Notes under the pieces: model-generated
Told to the model about the DNA's origin: nothing
The model's input: only the letters and a program-made list of their open reading frames with translations
Database searches by the model: none
Part shown: in pieces, positions 6,426 to 8,890 of the stretch
Layout of the letters: each line of letters begins with the position of its first letter
How positions within the stretch are numbered: the stretch's first letter is position 1
Made by a program: the position numbers and the translations under genes
From: Clostridium sp.
Lineage (GTDB): Bacteria; Bacillota; Clostridia; Lachnospirales; Lachnospiraceae
Assembly (NCBI GenBank): GCA_004554205.1
Contig: SFNH01000076.1
Span: 1 to 8,890 of the forward strand
Direction of reading: 5' to 3'
DNA length: 8,890 bases

Positions 6426-6938
6426 CTACGCGCTTTTGCCGCAGCATTTCTTGTATTTTTTGCCGCTTCCGCACGGACATGGATCATTCGGATAAACTTT
6501 CTGCTCGTTTCGGACGGTTCCGGAGGCCTTCTGCTGTTTGTAGAGCTCCTTCCTGCGCTCCTCAGTCAGGATGTCATCCCACTGGGGCAGGTTGTACAGC
6601 CAGTCTGCCTTCGCCTCCACCATATTGTAATACAGCTTTTCCGGATCGATCTCAATCTTAACCTCGGTATCCTCATCCATCGTCTCGATCGGGTTCGTGT
6701 ACCCTTTTAAGCTCTCGTTGATGCCATCGAGGAAACCGGTCATAATGAGGATCTCGGTCCCATACCGCTCAGCCAGCTCCTTCACCGTGCCGGCGATCAC
6801 CTTATCCGGCTCCGAGAGAATCTTCTCGTAGATGCCGCGCTCAATCGTGAAGTACCCGGCCCAGAGCTGTTCTCTCTCTTTATCTTTCAAACCTTCGCCG
6901 TAGGCGAGGTTTCTCCAATTCTCCAATAAGGTTGCCAT
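6426..6938 (-). CDS. SEC-C motif protein of unknown function
   Basis: A 170-residue soluble protein. Residues 1-135 are largely helical and charged, with no fold I can name. The C-terminus NDPCPCGSGKKYKKCCG (151-167) is a complete SEC-C zinc motif (Cys154, Cys156, Cys165, Cys166), as found at the end of SecA and in many small uncharacterised proteins. In SecA this motif contacts SecB and phospholipid. In stand-alone proteins the role is unclear, and a nucleic-acid or ribosome-linked role has been suggested for some. The start ATG has AAGGAAGGA 8 bases upstream. It is the first gene after the promoter at 6991-7019 and probably heads the operon leading to the methyltransferase and hslO. Confidence 0.88.
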   Translation of the reverse strand: MATLLENWRNLAYGEGLKDKEREQLWAGYFTIERGIYEKILSEPDKVIAGTVKELAERYGTEILIMTGFLDGINESLKGYTNPIETMDEDTEVKIEIDPEKLYYNMVEAKADWLYNLPQWDDILTEERRKELYKQQKASGTVRNEQKVYPNDPCPCGSGKKYKKCCGKSA

Positions 6939-6969
6939 ATCATGTATCCTTCCTTCGTTTTGTTATCCT

Positions 6970-6984
6970 GTGCGACCTGCGCAC
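6970..6984 (-). other. Small hairpin at the start of the SEC-C leader
   Basis: GTGCG (6970-6974) and CGCAC (6980-6984) form a 5-bp stem with a 5-base loop, located at or just after the predicted transcription start. It has no T tract, so it is not a convincing terminator for the antiporter gene. It could stabilise the 5' end of the mRNA or be an operator. Confidence 0.35.
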
Positions 6985-6990
6985 TTAAGT

Positions 6991-7019
6991 AGTATATAAC
7001 AAATCACGGAATTTTGCAA
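6991..7019 (-). promoter_or_regulatory. Probable promoter of the SEC-C to deoB operon
   Basis: On the leftward strand a TTGCAA -35 box (7014-7019), a 17-base spacer and a TATACT -10 box (6991-6996) fit sigma-A spacing. It begins immediately after the antiporter stop codon and would start transcription near 6984. Confidence 0.65.
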
Positions 7020-7020
7020 A

Positions 7021-8580
7021 TCATTTCTCGAACGGCCGGCGAACCTGCCCGGCGCCGTTTTTCTTCCTGATCACAAGAAGAACGAGCACTGTGAGCGCAA
7101 TGCCGACCGGAAGTGAGATCCACGCGGACTGCACAAAGCCCGCCACAATATAGGTGACAAAGGAGATCGCCGCCACAGTCAGCGCGTACGGGAGCTGTGT
7201 GGACACATGGTTTACATGGTCGCACTGCCCGCCTGCGGATGCCATGATCGTGGTGTCCGAGATCGGGGAACAGTGGTCGCCGCACACCGCGCCGGCCATG
7301 CAGGCGGAGATGGAAATGATCATCAGCTCCGCATTGCTCCCTGAGAACACCGCCACAACGATCGGGATCAGGATACCGAAGGTCCCCCAGCTCGTGCCGG
7401 TCGCAAATGCAAGACCGCAGCCCACGAGGAAGATGATCGCCGGGAGCAGGTTCATCAGACCGCCCGCCACATGCTCCATCGCGCCTGCCACGAACTCGGC
7501 GGCGCCGAGGCTGTCTGTCATCGCCTTTAAGGTCCACGCAAAGGTCAGGATCATAATTGCCGGAACCATCGCCTTAAAGCCCTCCGGGAGAGACGCCATG
7601 CACTCTTTAAAGCTCAAGGCCCTGCGCACGATGTAAAATACAACCGTGATGATAAAGCCGAAGAAGCTTCCGTACACTAACCCCAGGGACGCGTCACTGT
7701 TGGAGAAGGCGGTGATAAAGCTCTCGCCGCTGAAGAAGCCGCCGGTGTAGATCATTCCGATGACGCAGCAACTGATCAGCGCGATGATCGGAATGATCAG
7801 GTCGATCACCTTTCCTTTATCCTTCACCATGTGCACACTCTCGTCATTGGCATAGGGACGACCGGAGGTGGTGTAAATGTCGCCGTTCTTCGCGTTCCGC
7901 TCATGGACTGCCATGGGGCCGAAATCCGCATCGAGCAGCGTGATGCCGATCATCATCACGATCGTGAGCAGTGCGTAAAAATTGTACGGAATTGCCCGGA
8001 TAAACAGCGAAAGGCCATCCTCGCCCTCCACGAAGCCGGTGACTGCCGCCGCCCAGGAGGAGATCGGCGCAATGATGCAGACCGGGGCAGCCGTCGCGTC
8101 GATCAGATACGACAGCTTCGCCCTGGAGATATTGTGCTTATCCGTAACCGGGCGCATCACGCTTCCCACTGTCAGGCAGTTAAAATAATCGTCAATAAAG
8201 ATCAGCACGCCAAGCGCCACCGTCGCAAGCTGTGCGCCCACGCGTGTCTTGATATGCTCGCTCGCCCAGCGACCAAACGCGGCGGAGCCGCCCGCCTTGT
8301 TCATCAGCGCGACCATGGCGCCGAGGATCACCAGAAAGATCAGGATACCGACATTCCAGCTATCCGAGAGCACGGAGATCATGCCGTCCTTAAAGATGTG
8401 AACCACCGTTCCCTCGAAGGCAAAGCCGGAGTAAAACAGTCCTCCCACTAAAATTCCCACAAACAGGGAGCTGTAGACCTCCTTGGTGATCAGCGCGAGC
8501 GCGATTGCCACGATCGGCGGGATCAGTGCCCAAAATGTTGCGTAGACTGCGGGCTGAGCCGCTATTTCCATTGCTTCCAT
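7021..8580 (-). CDS. nhaC: NhaC-family Na+/H+ antiporter
   Basis: Inner-membrane secondary transporter of 519 residues with roughly a dozen hydrophobic segments. The paired NhaC-family core motifs are seen: FIDDYFNCLTVGSVMRPVTD (128-147), FATGTSWGTFGI (392-403) and CGDHCSPISDTTIMASAG (433-450). Acidic Asp130, Asp131, Asp435 and Asp442 are candidate ion-path residues. A polar loop lies at about 218-257. Family members exchange Na+ for H+, and some couple to organic acids such as malate or lactate, so the exact substrate is open. The ATG at 8601 lies close to the predicted transcript start with no ribosome binding site. AGAGGG lies 8 bases before the ATG at 8580, which is chosen. It is probably transcribed alone. 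No clear terminator follows its stop. Confidence 0.92.
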   Translation of the reverse strand: MEAMEIAAQPAVYATFWALIPPIVAIALALITKEVYSSLFVGILVGGLFYSGFAFEGTVVHIFKDGMISVLSDSWNVGILIFLVILGAMVALMNKAGGSAAFGRWASEHIKTRVGAQLATVALGVLIFIDDYFNCLTVGSVMRPVTDKHNISRAKLSYLIDATAAPVCIIAPISSWAAAVTGFVEGEDGLSLFIRAIPYNFYALLTIVMMIGITLLDADFGPMAVHERNAKNGDIYTTSGRPYANDESVHMVKDKGKVIDLIIPIIALISCCVIGMIYTGGFFSGESFITAFSNSDASLGLVYGSFFGFIITVVFYIVRRALSFKECMASLPEGFKAMVPAIMILTFAWTLKAMTDSLGAAEFVAGAMEHVAGGLMNLLPAIIFLVGCGLAFATGTSWGTFGILIPIVVAVFSGSNAELMIISISACMAGAVCGDHCSPISDTTIMASAGGQCDHVNHVSTQLPYALTVAAISFVTYIVAGFVQSAWISLPVGIALTVLVLLVIRKKNGAGQVRRPFEK

Positions 8581-8588
8581 ACCGAATT

Positions 8589-8594
8589 CCCTCT
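8589..8594 (-). promoter_or_regulatory. Ribosome binding site that sets the antiporter start
   Basis: AGAGGG on the leftward strand, 8 bases before the ATG at 8580. The upstream in-frame ATG at 8601 has nothing comparable, and choosing 8580 drops seven charged residues from the N-terminus. Confidence 0.6.
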
Positions 8595-8613
8595 TTCTCA
8601 TTTGTTACTACTT

Positions 8614-8642
8614 TTTCTATCACATCAGGGATATATTGTCAA
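8614..8642 (-). promoter_or_regulatory. Sigma-A-type promoter of the antiporter gene
   Basis: Leftward strand: a perfect TTGACA -35 box (8637-8642), a 17-base spacer and a TAGAAA -10 box (8614-8619), preceded by the TGn extension. Transcription should start close to 8607, giving a short leader of roughly 25 bases before the ATG at 8580. Confidence 0.8.
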
Positions 8643-8664
8643 GGTTTTGTATAAACGGAGGGTA

Positions 8665-8735
8665 AAAAGCATTCACCGGTCTCCCTCACGGTGAGGCTTA
8701 CACCGCTCCCTCGGGGCTGACCGTCCAATGCTTTT
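8665..8735. repeat. Dispersed intergenic repeat, right copy, within an inverted repeat
   Basis: Bases 8665-8719 match 38-93 in the same orientation (core at 8672-8695 with one difference from 45-68). In this copy the unit is enclosed by perfect 9-bp arms, AAAAGCATT (8665-8673) and AATGCTTTT (8727-8735). The internal TCACCG/CGGTGA stem is retained. A one-base length difference near 8696-8702 and an in-frame TAA show that no reading frame is shared with the left copy, so the conservation is at nucleotide level. It lies just upstream of the antiporter promoter. T tracts on both sides could let it act as a weak bidirectional terminator. Confidence 0.7.
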
Positions 8736-8868
8736 GTGTTTCGCCATGCAAGCATGCCGCTCCACACAGCCACTGTCCGGGACTTTCATAGTAAACAGCT
8801 ATGTCTGCTGACGCAGACACCACCATACATGAAAGTCGATTGCTCCGTGCTTCGCACTCCCGCAATCG
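8735..8868. other. Cluster of nested hairpins at the right edge
   Basis: There is no gene here. TGTGT (8735-8739) and ACACA (8764-8768) enclose CATGC-AA-GCATG (8745-8756). GACTTTCAT (8781-8789) and ATGAAAGTC (8829-8837) enclose GTCTGC-TGAC-GCAGAC (8803-8818). The next hairpin is CGATTGC (8837-8843) with GCAATCG (8862-8868), containing GTGC-TTC-GCAC (8847-8857). The density of perfect arms is well above what plain spacer DNA usually shows. It may be a structured repeat related in kind to the element at 120-274, or part of an RNA continuing beyond the window. Confidence 0.5.
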
Positions 8869-8890
8869 CCGCCGGTATTCGCAAATCGCC

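Noticed and set aside
7004..7537. Second leftward frame in the antiporter 3' region, considered as a sign of frameshift
   Set aside because: The main frame is intact to its stop with the GDHCSPISDTT motif in place, so this is only an off-frame reading.
7831..8451. Rightward 206-codon frame opposite the antiporter gene
   Set aside because: It is antisense to conserved membrane segments, and its His/Arg/Asp-rich composition is typical of mirror frames of hydrophobic codons.

Overview
The window reads as a chromosomal segment from a moderately GC-rich Clostridia genome, most likely a gut Lachnospiraceae. That placement is inferred from protein character (Firmicutes-type DeoB, DeoC, Cdd and Hsp33), strong AGGAGG-type ribosome binding sites, sigma-A-like promoters and compact operons. 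No database search was possible. No CRISPR array, tRNA, rRNA, transposase or phage gene was seen.

Layout. Bases 1-448 hold no convincing gene. They contain a dispersed repeat copy (38-93), a branched inverted-repeat element (120-274) and an AT-rich promoter zone for pyrG. pyrG (CTP synthase) runs rightward at 449-2056 and ends in a strong hairpin terminator. The descending arm of that hairpin carries the ribosome binding site of a 73-residue protein of unknown function (2134-2355). This small gene meets the leftward deoB gene stop to stop, overlapping by 4 bp.

From about 6990 down to 2352 everything is read leftward and looks like one operon from a promoter at 6991-7019. The order is a SEC-C zinc-motif protein, a class I SAM methyltransferase, hslO (Hsp33 redox chaperone), deoC, cdd and deoB. 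The methyltransferase and hslO overlap by 8 bp, with a TTG start for hslO. Gaps among the last four genes are only 15-26 bp. A hairpin with a T-rich tail between the SEC-C gene and the methyltransferase gene may trim downstream transcription. Further right, an NhaC-type Na+/H+ antiporter (7021-8580) is also read leftward from its own clear promoter (TTGACA, 17 bp, TAGAAA). Bases 8643-8890 are gene-free and hold the second copy of the dispersed repeat plus further nested hairpins.

How the genes fit together. Cdd deaminates (deoxy)cytidine. DeoB converts (deoxy)ribose 1-phosphate to the 5-phosphate. DeoC cleaves deoxyribose 5-phosphate to glyceraldehyde 3-phosphate and acetaldehyde, so the three salvage and burn nucleosides. 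No nucleoside phosphorylase or transporter is present here. CTP synthase, converging on them, makes the cytidine nucleotides that Cdd helps degrade. The upstream half of the operon (SEC-C, methyltransferase, Hsp33) has no obvious metabolic tie to the deo genes. The protein-coding genes are mostly ordinary. The less explained parts are the structured repeats at both ends and the small gene built on the pyrG terminator.
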